From assembly GCF_000714815.1 (NCBI RefSeq), contig NZ_JMIH01000014.1:558001-622000 (forward strand): DNA of 64,000 nt. Reading direction: 5' to 3'. Below the pieces are notes generated by a model that had not been told where the DNA came from, searched no databases, and worked only from the letters and a program-made list of their open reading frames with translations. A program made the translations under genes and the position numbers. The stretch's first letter is position 1; each line of letters begins with the position of its first letter. Of the stretch, positions 1 through 7,754 are shown piece by piece. The DNA comes from Anditalea andensis. GTDB lineage: Bacteria > Bacteroidota > Bacteroidia > Cytophagales > Cyclobacteriaceae.

Positions 1-262
1 TAGTTCCACTGCTGGAATAAAAATCTATGAAATCATCCTGAGGACCGCTTATAACCTTGTGGTTTTTAAAAAATGAAATCGGTAAATAGGGTATTTGATC
101 TAAATTTTGGACTGCTGAAATATTTATTTTCCGATAAGTAAGGTAACTTCGATATATGGGATTATTCAATGCCTGGAATCTAAAAAGCTGAAGTGCCAGA
201 CCCTCAAAATCATTTGAATCCAAATTTTCTAATTCATGTGAAAAACTTTTGAAATAATTCAT
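1..262 (-). CDS. LuxE/PaaK-family acyl-protein synthetase-like protein (N-terminal part, cut by window edge)
   Basis: Reading the reverse strand from an ATG at 262 gives an open frame of 87 codons that runs off the left edge. The visible part contains LFRFQALNNPIYRSYL near residues 26-41, IPYLPISFFK near 58-67 and a final SSSGT. This is the pattern of Bacteroidota LuxE-type adenylate-forming proteins, in which a conserved aromatic-rich start precedes a Ser/Gly/Thr nucleotide-binding loop. LuxE relatives activate or transfer carboxylic acids; the substrate here is unknown. The frame stays open upstream of the ATG, but the ATG matches the usual family start. It is transcribed divergently from the lipoprotein gene at 347. 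Only the N-terminus is seen, so the family call rests on about 90 residues. Confidence 0.6.
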   Translation of the reverse strand, partial: MNYFKSFSHELENLDSNDFEGLALQLFRFQALNNPIYRSYLTYRKINISAVQNLDQIPYLPISFFKNHKVISGPQDDFIDFYSSSGT

Positions 263-346
263 CGTTTCTTTATTTGTGAATGGCGATTTTTGTTCAACTT
301 TATAAAATAAAGTACCATTTATAATCCGTAAATTTAGTCCCTGAAT

Positions 347-1021
347 ATGAAGGCGAAAAACTATATAGGCATAATTTTTATCTGCACGCTGGCCATCAGC
401 TGTGTTACGCCACCGGACAACTTCCCTTCCGTACCGGAAATTACTTTCAACGGCGTGCAATTTGTTCCTATCCCCAATGCATCAGATTCACTTATTGTTA
501 GTGTAGATTTCAGGGATGCTGAAGGAGACTTAGGCTTAAACCCAGGAGACAATGCCCCTCCTTTCAATGCATTTAATTTTATAAGAGATGCCAATGGGAA
601 TCTAATAACTTATAGTAACAGACCTCCCAATGCTCCACGTTATAATCCTATCGACTGGCGGATTAATCAATTTGTAAATAATGTTCAAGTGATGGACACC
701 ATTTGGGTGGAAAATAATCCGGATCATCACAATATTTTTGTAAGATTTTTTATAAAAAGAGGTGGTAATTATCAGGAGTACAGATGGTCCGACCCACCAT
801 TTTTCACCACCTTTAATGGCCGTTTTCCACGAATACTGACTGAAGACAGGGCCCGAGCCATTGAAGGGACTATTCAATATGGCATGCTATCTTCGGGCTG
901 GAGGTCCATTTTTAGAAATGACACCATACGTTTGGATATTCAGATACAAGATAGAAATTTAAATAAAAGCAATGTAATATCAACTCCCGATTTTACTTTG
1001 GATCAGGTAACACGCCGGTAA
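347..1021 (+). CDS. hypothetical lipoprotein (secreted, outer-membrane or periplasmic anchor)
   Basis: 224 residues. Residues 1-18 form a short signal peptide (basic MKAK, then a hydrophobic IGIIFICT stretch) ending in a lipobox, LAIS, before Cys19. The product should therefore be lipidated and held at a membrane. The mature part contains VSVDFRDAEGDLGL near residues 51-64, an Asp/Gly-rich strand-turn pattern common in Bacteroidota surface lipoproteins of unknown role. No catalytic motif is visible, and I do not recognise a characterised family. It stands alone between the divergent LuxE-like gene and the convergent dehydrogenase gene, and it ends just before a strong bidirectional terminator. 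Expression as a single gene is likely. Confidence 0.75.
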   Translation: MKAKNYIGIIFICTLAISCVTPPDNFPSVPEITFNGVQFVPIPNASDSLIVSVDFRDAEGDLGLNPGDNAPPFNAFNFIRDANGNLITYSNRPPNAPRYNPIDWRINQFVNNVQVMDTIWVENNPDHHNIFVRFFIKRGGNYQEYRWSDPPFFTTFNGRFPRILTEDRARAIEGTIQYGMLSSGWRSIFRNDTIRLDIQIQDRNLNKSNVISTPDFTLDQVTRR

Positions 1022-1041
1022 TCTATCATCTGTTCATAAAA

Positions 1042-1073
1042 AAAACCTCCAAAGATGATACCTTGGAGGTTTT
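1042..1073. terminator. bidirectional intrinsic terminator
   Basis: An 11-bp inverted repeat, AAAACCTCCAA (1042-1052) and TTGGAGGTTTT (1063-1073), is flanked by A-runs on the left and T-runs on the right. It can therefore terminate both the + strand lipoprotein gene and the converging minus-strand dehydrogenase gene. Confidence 0.85.
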
Positions 1074-1093
1074 CTTTTGTATACCCTATTATT

Positions 1094-3508
1094 CTACAGT
1101 TCCGGAAAACTGTTTGGATCCGCCTCACTCATCATAGCATATACCTTCTCCACTACATCATCCACACTTGGCTTGGAAAAATAATCCCCATCAGAAGAAT
1201 AGGCTGGTCTGTGGGCTTTGGCAGCTATGGTGGCAGGCTCAGAATCCAAATAATAATATGCTTTTTGAACCTCAATCACCTCCTGCATCATAAATGCTGA
1301 AGCACCGCCAGGTACGTCTTCATCAGCAAAAATAACCCTATTGGTCTTTTTAACTGAATCAGCTATCATATGGTCTATATCAAACGGGAGCAATGTCTGG
1401 ACATCAATTACCTCTACTGATATCCCCATTTCATCTAATAGGCCTGCCGCCTCCATTATGACCCTGCACATTGAGCCATAAGTCACGATAGTTATATCGT
1501 TTCCTTCCCTTAATATTTCAGGTCTGCCTACCGGAACGATCAGTTCTTCTAAATTAGCGGGCATTTTTTCTTTTAGCCGATATCCATTCAGACATTCTAT
1601 TACCAAAGCCGGTTCATCTGCCTTTATCAGTGTATTGTACATACCGGCAGCCTGGGTCATATTCCTGGGCACACAGATGATCATACCTCTAAGGCTGTGA
1701 AGGATCATGCCCATAGGAGAGCCTGAATGCCATACACCTTCCAATCTATGGCCCCGAGTCCTAACAATCAGAGGAGCTTTTTGGCCTCCCTTAGTTCTAT
1801 ACTGAAGCGACGCTACATCATCAGAAAGAATCTGTATGGCATAGAGTAAATAATCCAGGTATTGGATTTCGGCTATAGGCTTCAAACCTCTAAGGGATGC
1901 ACCTATACCTTGGCCTATTATGGTGCATTCCCGGATACCGGTATCAGTCACCCTTAACTCGCCATGCTTAGCCTGCAAACCTGCAAAAGCCTGGTTTACA
2001 TCACCTATTTTACCTACATCTTCTCCAAATGCAAAAACCCTTGGGTCTTTTTCCAATAAACCATCAAAATATGCCTGTAGAATTTCACGACCGTCTACCT
2101 GGGGAGCATCATCTTCATAGGCTACTGGAACAGCATCTATAGCGGAAGCCCTAAATGGCGATTCACTGTATAAATGGCTATTATATCTGCCTTCGTTAAT
2201 CTTTTTCTGAAGGTTATACCAATTTTTTAATTCTGCTTTATCCTCAGATGAATCGAATCTCATGATCAGTAACGCTTTTCTCACAGCACTAATCACATCC
2301 TTTCGGATAGGATTCATGGTTTTGGCCAATGAATTGGATAAAGCTTCCAATTTAGCGGACTGACGACTGGATTTTGCTGCTTTAGATATCAGGGCAGAAG
2401 CTTCTTTTATCTCATTTTTGATTTCATCAGCAAACGCCTTCCAGGCCGCTTCTTTTTGTTGCTTGGAAAACGCCCTGGCCTCATCTTCAATAACCATAAG
2501 CTCCTCATCCGAAGCTAATTCATTTTCAATTATATAATTTCTAAATTGATAAACACAGTCGTATTCAGCTTCCCATTCCAGCCTTTCTTTAGACTTATAC
2601 CGCTCATGTGACCCTGAGGTAGAATGCCCTTGAGGCTGTGTAAGTTCTATTACATGCACCAGCACAGGCACATGCTCTTCACGTGCTATGGTAGATGCTT
2701 TTTTATAAGTCCTGAGAAGCGCCTCATAATCCCAACCTTTGACTACTAAAATCTCATATCCTTTCTGGTCCTCATTACGCTGAAACCCTCTCAAGACTTC
2801 AGAAATACTGCCTTTGGTGGTATGATACTCCTTCGGTACAGAAATACCATATTCATCATCCCAAACAGAAACGATCATAGGTACCTGCAGCACACCACCT
2901 GCATTGATGGTTTCATAGAACATCCCTTCTGAAGTAGATGCATTTCCAATTGTGCCCCAAGCAACCTCGTTCCCACCTAAACTGAACTGAGAAAAACCAT
3001 TAAGCCCCTTATTTTCTCTAAAAAGTTTAGAAGCATATGCTAAGCCCAAAAGCTTTGGCATTTGAGCTGCAGTAGGTGAAATATCAGATGCAGAATTTTT
3101 CCTTTCAGTGAGGTTCTTCCAAGTACCGTCATTGTTAAGCAGTCGGGTACTGAAGTGGCCGTTCATCAGCCTTCCTCCTGAAGCAGGCTCAGCAGCAATA
3201 TCTGTATGGGCATATAATTGCGCAAAATATTCCTGCACAGTAAGTTCCCCAATGGCAAACATAAAAGTTTGATCCCGGTAATATCCAGCTCTGAAATCAC
3301 CATCATTGAAGTATTTTGCCATCGCTATCTGTGCGAGTTCCTTACCATCTCCAAATATCCCAAACTTGGCCTTACCCATAAACACTTCCTTTCTCCCCAT
3401 CAAAGAAGCTTGCCGGCTTTGCTGAGAAAGTCTATAATCTTTAAGTACCTCCTCTTTGGTGAGGTTCAAATTTCTAATTGTTTTGGATACAGTCACCTCG
3501 TTTTCCAT
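1094..3508 (-). CDS. 2-oxoacid dehydrogenase E1, fused alpha-beta subunits (2-oxoisovalerate/pyruvate dehydrogenase type)
   Basis: 804 residues. Thiamine-diphosphate-dependent decarboxylation of a 2-oxo acid, feeding acyl groups to a lipoyl E2 core. The E1-alpha half spans about residues 20-400, with the ThDP/Mg region GNASTSEGMFYETIN near 188-202. The E1-beta half follows, with FGEDVGKIGDVNQAF after about residue 500 and a transketolase-type C-terminal domain. Such one-chain E1 proteins are common in Bacteroidota. Branched-chain 2-oxo acids or pyruvate are both possible substrates. The frame is open to an ATG at 3640, but a consensus promoter lies at 3562-3592, inside that extension. I therefore place the start at 3508 (MENEV). 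No E2 or E3 gene is nearby. Confidence 0.88.
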   Translation of the reverse strand: MENEVTVSKTIRNLNLTKEEVLKDYRLSQQSRQASLMGRKEVFMGKAKFGIFGDGKELAQIAMAKYFNDGDFRAGYYRDQTFMFAIGELTVQEYFAQLYAHTDIAAEPASGGRLMNGHFSTRLLNNDGTWKNLTERKNSASDISPTAAQMPKLLGLAYASKLFRENKGLNGFSQFSLGGNEVAWGTIGNASTSEGMFYETINAGGVLQVPMIVSVWDDEYGISVPKEYHTTKGSISEVLRGFQRNEDQKGYEILVVKGWDYEALLRTYKKASTIAREEHVPVLVHVIELTQPQGHSTSGSHERYKSKERLEWEAEYDCVYQFRNYIIENELASDEELMVIEDEARAFSKQQKEAAWKAFADEIKNEIKEASALISKAAKSSRQSAKLEALSNSLAKTMNPIRKDVISAVRKALLIMRFDSSEDKAELKNWYNLQKKINEGRYNSHLYSESPFRASAIDAVPVAYEDDAPQVDGREILQAYFDGLLEKDPRVFAFGEDVGKIGDVNQAFAGLQAKHGELRVTDTGIRECTIIGQGIGASLRGLKPIAEIQYLDYLLYAIQILSDDVASLQYRTKGGQKAPLIVRTRGHRLEGVWHSGSPMGMILHSLRGMIICVPRNMTQAAGMYNTLIKADEPALVIECLNGYRLKEKMPANLEELIVPVGRPEILREGNDITIVTYGSMCRVIMEAAGLLDEMGISVEVIDVQTLLPFDIDHMIADSVKKTNRVIFADEDVPGGASAFMMQEVIEVQKAYYYLDSEPATIAAKAHRPAYSSDGDYFSKPSVDDVVEKVYAMMSEADPNSFPEL

Positions 3509-3561
3509 ATATAATAATTTAAAGCTATTTTGGGTTTTGCAGACACCTATTGCATCTAACC

Positions 3562-3592
3562 CAAAAATACAGAAATTTGTGCGGCATACAAA
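3562..3592 (-). promoter_or_regulatory. Bacteroidota-type promoter of the E1 dehydrogenase gene
   Basis: On the minus strand TTTG (3592-3589), a 19-nt spacer and TATTTTTG (3569-3562) exactly match the TTTG-N19-TAnnTTTG consensus. This predicts a 5' untranslated region of about 45-50 nt and decides the E1 start codon at 3508. Confidence 0.75.
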
Positions 3593-3910
3593 AAAACATA
3601 GAGATAAATCCTGAAGCTTTTCAATAATATATTTCGCCAAATTAGCTAAAACAATTATTATTAAAAATATTATTTTGAATTAGGGTATTTTGCTACTTTT
3701 TCATCATTTTTTAACGGTATATATAAAATATGATTGGATCCAACATTTTTTTTTATAAAGATGCATTTCTTTATATTATATAGCAATCGATTTCAGCAAT
3801 AACCTTTAAGCCGTTGCATGTTAATTTTAATTTTACACAAAATAGAGTAATTATGTATTATGCACTATAAAATAAACAAATCGGTATACCTTTCTTTATG
3901 CTAAGCTTGC
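3593..3910. other. AT-rich divergent intergenic region
   Basis: Between the E1 promoter and the ald promoter there is A/T-rich DNA with several short poly-A and poly-T runs. I see no credible ORF, RNA gene or repeat in it. Confidence 0.5.
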
Positions 3911-3918
3911 TATATTTG
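3911..3918 (+). promoter_or_regulatory. putative -7 box of the ald promoter
   Basis: TATATTTG matches TAnnTTTG and lies 34 nt before the ald ATG. The -33 position (3888-3891, ACCT) does not match TTTG, so this is a one-box prediction. Confidence 0.45.
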
Positions 3919-3951
3919 CCCCCATTATATAGCCATTCAAATGTTACTATC

Positions 3952-5070
3952 ATGATAATAGGTGTTCCAAAGGAAATAAAAAACAACGAAAACCGCGTGG
4001 CTTTAACGCCAGCAGGCGCACAAGAACTGGTAAAAAGAGGTCATACGGTATACATCCAACATACAGCCGGAGAAGGCAGTGGATTTCCGGATGAATTATA
4101 TGTAAGTGCCGGAGCTCAGATTCTTCCTTCCATAGAAGATACCTATGGAGCAGCTGAAATGATCATAAAAGTAAAAGAACCCATCGAATCAGAATATAAA
4201 CTGATAAAAGAAGGACAGCTTTTATTCACCTATTTTCACTTCGCATCCCATGAGCCTTTGACTAGGGCAATGGTAGAAAGCAAAGCCACCTGTCTCGCCT
4301 ATGAAACAGTGGAAAGACCTGACAGAAGTTTGCCATTACTTATTCCTATGTCAGAAGTGGCGGGTAGAATGGCTATACAAAAAGGTGCAAATTACTTAGA
4401 AAAGCCTTTGGGAGGTAAAGGAATATTATTGGGAGGTGTCCCTGGTACTCTGCCGGCTAAAGTCATCATCCTAGGAGGAGGCATCGTAGGAACTCATGCA
4501 GCAGCTATGGCGGCTGGCTTGGGAGCCGATGTGATCATCATGGATGTAAACCTTCAAAGAATGAGGTATCTTAATGAAATCATGCCTGCAAATGTGAAGA
4601 CCATGATGTCTAATGAATACAATATCCGTAAAATGATCACCAATGCAGATCTTATAGTAGGAGCGGTATTGATACCTGGCGCCAAGGCTCCACACTTGAT
4701 CACAAGGGACATGTTACCTACTATGCAAAACGGGGCTGTACTGGTAGACGTAGCGGTGGACCAAGGAGGCTGTATCGAAACATGTAAGCCTACCACTCAC
4801 CAGGACCCTACTTATGTGATCGACGGTGTGGTACACTATTGTGTAGCGAATATGCCAGGTGCCGTACCATACACATCTACTTTGGCTTTGACCAACGCCA
4901 CCCTTCCTTATGCGATACTATTGGCAGAAAAAGGATGGAAGCAGGCAGCTTTAGATCTTCCGGAACTGAAGACAGGCCTGAACATCATCAATGGGGAAAT
5001 TGTATATGAAGCAGTAGCCCAGGCTTTCGATTTGCCATTTGTACCAGTAGAAAAATACTTACAAGATTAA
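3952..5070 (+). CDS. ald: alanine dehydrogenase
   Basis: 372 residues, the usual family length. It interconverts L-alanine with pyruvate and ammonia using NAD(H). Numbered from the ATG at 3952, the substrate and catalytic residues fall on the canonical positions Arg15, Lys75, His96 and Asp270. The dinucleotide loop LGGGIVGTHAA is at 175-185. An ATG 54 nt upstream is in frame but would add a non-conserved tail and sits before the putative -7 box, so the shorter start is chosen. The gene is flanked by its own putative promoter and a strong terminator, suggesting a single-gene unit linking nitrogen assimilation with central carbon metabolism. Confidence 0.95.
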   Translation: MIIGVPKEIKNNENRVALTPAGAQELVKRGHTVYIQHTAGEGSGFPDELYVSAGAQILPSIEDTYGAAEMIIKVKEPIESEYKLIKEGQLLFTYFHFASHEPLTRAMVESKATCLAYETVERPDRSLPLLIPMSEVAGRMAIQKGANYLEKPLGGKGILLGGVPGTLPAKVIILGGGIVGTHAAAMAAGLGADVIIMDVNLQRMRYLNEIMPANVKTMMSNEYNIRKMITNADLIVGAVLIPGAKAPHLITRDMLPTMQNGAVLVDVAVDQGGCIETCKPTTHQDPTYVIDGVVHYCVANMPGAVPYTSTLALTNATLPYAILLAEKGWKQAALDLPELKTGLNIINGEIVYEAVAQAFDLPFVPVEKYLQD

Positions 5071-5127
5071 CTGGGGGAATAAAAATAATAAACTGACCAG
5101 GTTGAATTCAGATTTTTGATCTTAATA

Positions 5128-5162
5128 GAAGCGGCTCCAAACGATGCCGCTTCTTTTTTTTC
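5128..5162 (+). terminator. intrinsic terminator of ald
   Basis: GAAGCGGC (5128-5135) pairs with GCCGCTTC (5146-5153) across a 10-nt loop and is followed by a long T-run. Confidence 0.9.
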
Positions 5163-5325
5163 TGTTCTATTTCTATTTTAAAAAACAGGTTAAATTCAGC
5201 TTAAAATAATCTCCTGATTTGATCTTCCTATCACCCTGCAGGCCATTTATTCTTTATATTTTTTTATTATATTTAAAATATTTCACTTATTATTGATTTT
5301 TTAGAAATATTTTTACCAAATGTTT

Positions 5326-5356
5326 TTTGTTTTAATAAATACATCACTTACATTTG
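5326..5356 (+). promoter_or_regulatory. Bacteroidota-type promoter of the aromatic amino-acid operon
   Basis: TTTG (5326-5329), a 19-nt spacer and TACATTTG (5349-5356) match both boxes of the consensus. Transcription should begin about 3-7 nt after the -7 box, at or within a few bases of the leader-peptide ATG at 5361. Confidence 0.8.
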
Positions 5357-5360
5357 GGAT

Positions 5361-5456
5361 ATGTTAATTCTCGCAGCACTATATTTTAGCTTCTTTTACT
5401 TTTACTTCCACCCTCAAGGTCGAATCGGAGCTGCGTATAGTCTAGTTAAAAAATAA
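5361..5456 (+). CDS. Phe/Tyr-rich attenuation leader peptide (31 aa)
   Basis: A 31-codon ORF starts 5 nt after a consensus -7 box and ends in TAA at 5454-5456. Residues 8-16 read YFSFFYFYF, so 8 of 9 consecutive codons are Phe or Tyr. There are no Trp codons. It precedes an operon that makes chorismate, Phe and Tyr. The layout matches classical ribosome-stalling leaders of the pheL type: low charged tRNA-Phe or tRNA-Tyr would hold the ribosome on this run. Codons 20-24 contain the left arm of an antiterminator hairpin, so translation and RNA folding are coupled. The ORF is too short for ordinary gene callers. Confidence 0.82.
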   Translation: MLILAALYFSFFYFYFHPQGRIGAAYSLVKK

Positions 5457-5492
5457 CATAAAGATATCATACAAACCTAAAGCCCGATTCGA
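5372..5492 (+). promoter_or_regulatory. antiterminator and pause-type pairings of the aromatic attenuator
   Basis: Segment 2, TCGAATCGG-A-GCT (5420-5432), pairs with segment 3, AGCCCGATTCGA (5481-5492), giving 12 bp with one bulged A (5429). Segment 3 is also the left arm of the terminator, so the two folds exclude each other. A segment 1 candidate, CGCAGC (5372-5377), can pair with GCTGCG (5430-5435), which would block segment 2. This gives the full 1:2, 2:3, 3:4 logic of transcription attenuation. Confidence 0.78.
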
Positions 5493-5510
5493 AAGAGTCG
5501 GGCTTTTTTA
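5479..5510 (+). terminator. attenuator terminator before the DAHP synthase gene
   Basis: A 12-bp stem (5479-5490 with 5495-5506, one G-U pair) is closed by a GAAA tetraloop, with the final T-run at 5504-5509. It lies 19 nt before the start of the first structural gene and downstream of the operon promoter, so it only makes sense as a conditional terminator. Confidence 0.88.
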
Positions 5511-5529
5511 TTTAAAACAAAGAGAAATC

Positions 5530-6627
5530 ATGCACAACCATTTACAAATTAAAGACTGGGGATTGGGACTTAGCGGTCACACTATAATCGCAGGTCCATG
5601 TTCAGCTGAGACGCCAGAGCAGATTGAAAATATATGTCAGGCCATGATCAAAGAAAAAATGATCCCATCTATGTTCCGTGCAGGAATCTGGAAACCCAGA
5701 ACTAGACCTGGAAGCTTTGAGGGCATAGGGGAAGAAGGGTTGGAATGGATGGAAATCGTCCGCCACCACCTAAACATCCCCATCACTACAGAAGTGGGCA
5801 ACGCAGCCCACGTAGAACTTGCCCTAAAGCATAAAGTAGATGTACTTTGGATAGGTGCCAGGACCACAGTCAATCCATTTGCAGTACAGGAAATAGCAGA
5901 CGCGCTCCAGGGCGTAGACATCCCTGTAATGGTAAAAAACCCTATGAATCCAGATCTTCAGTTATGGATAGGTGCATTAGAGCGCCTGCATTCGGTTGGG
6001 ATCCATAAATTGGCAGCCATACACCGCGGATTTTCTGATGCATACGATAAGAGATTCAGAAACAAACCAAACTGGTCTATGCCTATCCACTTAAAGAGAG
6101 AATGGAAAGGAATGGAAGTCATCAATGATCCCAGCCATATTGTAGGCAATAGAGCGGGTATACTGGAAACCTCCCAGAGAGCGATTAATTTTGGTCTGGA
6201 CGGCCTGATGATTGAAACCCATCATGACCCCGACAAAGCCTGGTCGGACGCCAAGCAGCAGGTCACTCCTGCCCAGCTCAGAGATATATTGGCCGCTATA
6301 GATTTCAAGGACACTTTACAGGAAGAACAGCCTGACCAAAAACTTAATGACCTTAGACAGGCGGTAGATCATCTAGATGACCAATTATTAGACCTGTTGC
6401 AGGAAAGGTTCTCTATCATAGACCAAATAGGTCACTATAAAAGGGAAAACCACCTGACCGTATTTCAGCCTGGGAGATGGAAAGAAGTGATGGAGTCCAG
6501 AACCCAAAAAGGTGTAGACAAGAATCTCAGCCAAAAATTCATGAAGGAATTACTTTATACCATACATGAAGAATCGGTAAAAAGGCAGGAAAAACAATTA
6601 AGAGAACCAGCTAAGGTTATAAAATAA
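5530..6627 (+). CDS. aroF: bifunctional 3-deoxy-7-phosphoheptulonate synthase / chorismate mutase
   Basis: 365 residues. Residues 1-265 are a type I-beta DAHP synthase. Its landmarks are IAGPCSAE near 20-27, FRAGIWKPRTRPGSFEG near 49-65 and IHRGF near 163-167. It condenses phosphoenolpyruvate with erythrose 4-phosphate, the first shikimate-pathway step. From about residue 275 follows a helical AroQ-type chorismate mutase (LNDLRQAVDHLDDQLLDLL), which turns chorismate into prephenate. The fusion joins entry to the pathway with the Phe/Tyr branch point. It is the first gene after the Phe/Tyr attenuator, so its expression should fall when Phe and Tyr are plentiful. No ACT domain is visible. Confidence 0.95.
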   Translation: MHNHLQIKDWGLGLSGHTIIAGPCSAETPEQIENICQAMIKEKMIPSMFRAGIWKPRTRPGSFEGIGEEGLEWMEIVRHHLNIPITTEVGNAAHVELALKHKVDVLWIGARTTVNPFAVQEIADALQGVDIPVMVKNPMNPDLQLWIGALERLHSVGIHKLAAIHRGFSDAYDKRFRNKPNWSMPIHLKREWKGMEVINDPSHIVGNRAGILETSQRAINFGLDGLMIETHHDPDKAWSDAKQQVTPAQLRDILAAIDFKDTLQEEQPDQKLNDLRQAVDHLDDQLLDLLQERFSIIDQIGHYKRENHLTVFQPGRWKEVMESRTQKGVDKNLSQKFMKELLYTIHEESVKRQEKQLREPAKVIK

Positions 6628-6695
6628 GATAGATGATATTGAAAATCTGCTTAAATTACCCTCTGTTTATCTTCCACCTTTAGCTGATACCTGTT

Positions 6696-7754
6696 TTGGA
6701 ATCCATTATCTTTTCCACAAAAATATCCCAAAATCTCGAAAGGTTTTTGGCCAATACTAAACACACTAAACTAGGAATCATAGCCGATAGCAATACCATA
6801 CGGGATTGCTATCCATTGATTTCTGCCACATTGCCCGAGCACCACGTATTCTATTTTGAAGCCGGTGAGAAACATAAAAACCTTACTACCTGCCAAAATA
6901 TCTGGAAATGGATGACTGAAAACGATTTTGATCGGCAATCGGTGATCATAAACCTGGGAGGGGGCGTCACGGGTGACATGGGAGGTTTCTGTGCCAGTAC
7001 TTATAAGAGAGGGATGCGATTTATCAATATCCCCACTACCCTACTATCACAAGTGGACGCCAGTGTGGGTGGTAAACTGGGGATTGATTTTATGGGGTTC
7101 AAAAATCACCTGGGGGTGTTTACAGAACCTTTAGCGGTTATAATATCCCAAGAATTTCTGCCCACACTTCCTACAGATGAATTCAGGTCCGGATATGCAG
7201 AGGTTATAAAACATGGTTTGATCAAAAACGAACATTATTTCTCCTGCTTAAAAACAACTGACTGGCAAAACCAGGCTTGGACTGAGATCATTGAAAAGTC
7301 GATCAGCATAAAAAAAGATATAGTCGAGAAAGATCCTAAAGAGGAAGGGCTGAGAAAAATTTTAAACTTCGGACATACTATAGGCCATGCCATAGAATCG
7401 CATTATTTGGACACTCCTAATCACCTGCTTCATGGAGAAGCCATTGCCATAGGTATGCTGGCTGAAGCTTATCTTTCCCATTCAAAAATGCGAATGGCCA
7501 AAGAGGACTTAACGTCTATTACCCAAACGATTTTAGAGGTGTTTGGAATAAGGTATGTCGCCCAATCGGATTTTGAAGCCATCGCATCACTTTGCCTTCA
7601 GGATAAAAAAAATACAGGAAAAATCATTAACTGCTCACTCTTAAAAAGAATAGGGGAATGCGAATATAACATTCCCATATCAGAAGAGGATATTTTAGCA
7701 GCTTTACAATATTACCATGATTTAAAACATGAGCCAGATACTACTACCGCGTAA
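6696..7754 (+). CDS. aroB: 3-dehydroquinate synthase
   Basis: 352 residues, normal length. It cyclises DAHP to 3-dehydroquinate with NAD and a divalent metal. Landmarks are NLGGGVTGDMGGF near residues 86-98, TTLLSQVDASVGGK near 114-127, EVIKHGLI, NFGHTIGHAIES and LLHGEAIAIGM; the last three hold the metal ligands. The start appears to be TTG at 6696, because no ATG or GTG lies between the in-frame TAG at 6681 and the conserved region. The product then begins with ESIIFS, like other Bacteroidota AroB proteins. It lies 68 nt after the DAHP synthase gene and overlaps aroA by 26 nt, which suggests coupled translation. Confidence 0.95.
   Translation: MESIIFSTKISQNLERFLANTKHTKLGIIADSNTIRDCYPLISATLPEHHVFYFEAGEKHKNLTTCQNIWKWMTENDFDRQSVIINLGGGVTGDMGGFCASTYKRGMRFINIPTTLLSQVDASVGGKLGIDFMGFKNHLGVFTEPLAVIISQEFLPTLPTDEFRSGYAEVIKHGLIKNEHYFSCLKTTDWQNQAWTEIIEKSISIKKDIVEKDPKEEGLRKILNFGHTIGHAIESHYLDTPNHLLHGEAIAIGMLAEAYLSHSKMRMAKEDLTSITQTILEVFGIRYVAQSDFEAIASLCLQDKKNTGKIINCSLLKRIGECEYNIPISEEDILAALQYYHDLKHEPDTTTA

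Noticed and set aside
1055-1300. Plus-strand ORF opposite the end of the E1 gene
   Set aside because: Antisense shadow of a conserved coding region that begins inside a terminator hairpin.
3509-3640. 44-codon N-terminal extension of the E1 dehydrogenase
   Set aside because: Non-conserved, Cys/Phe-rich, and contains the consensus promoter of the gene.
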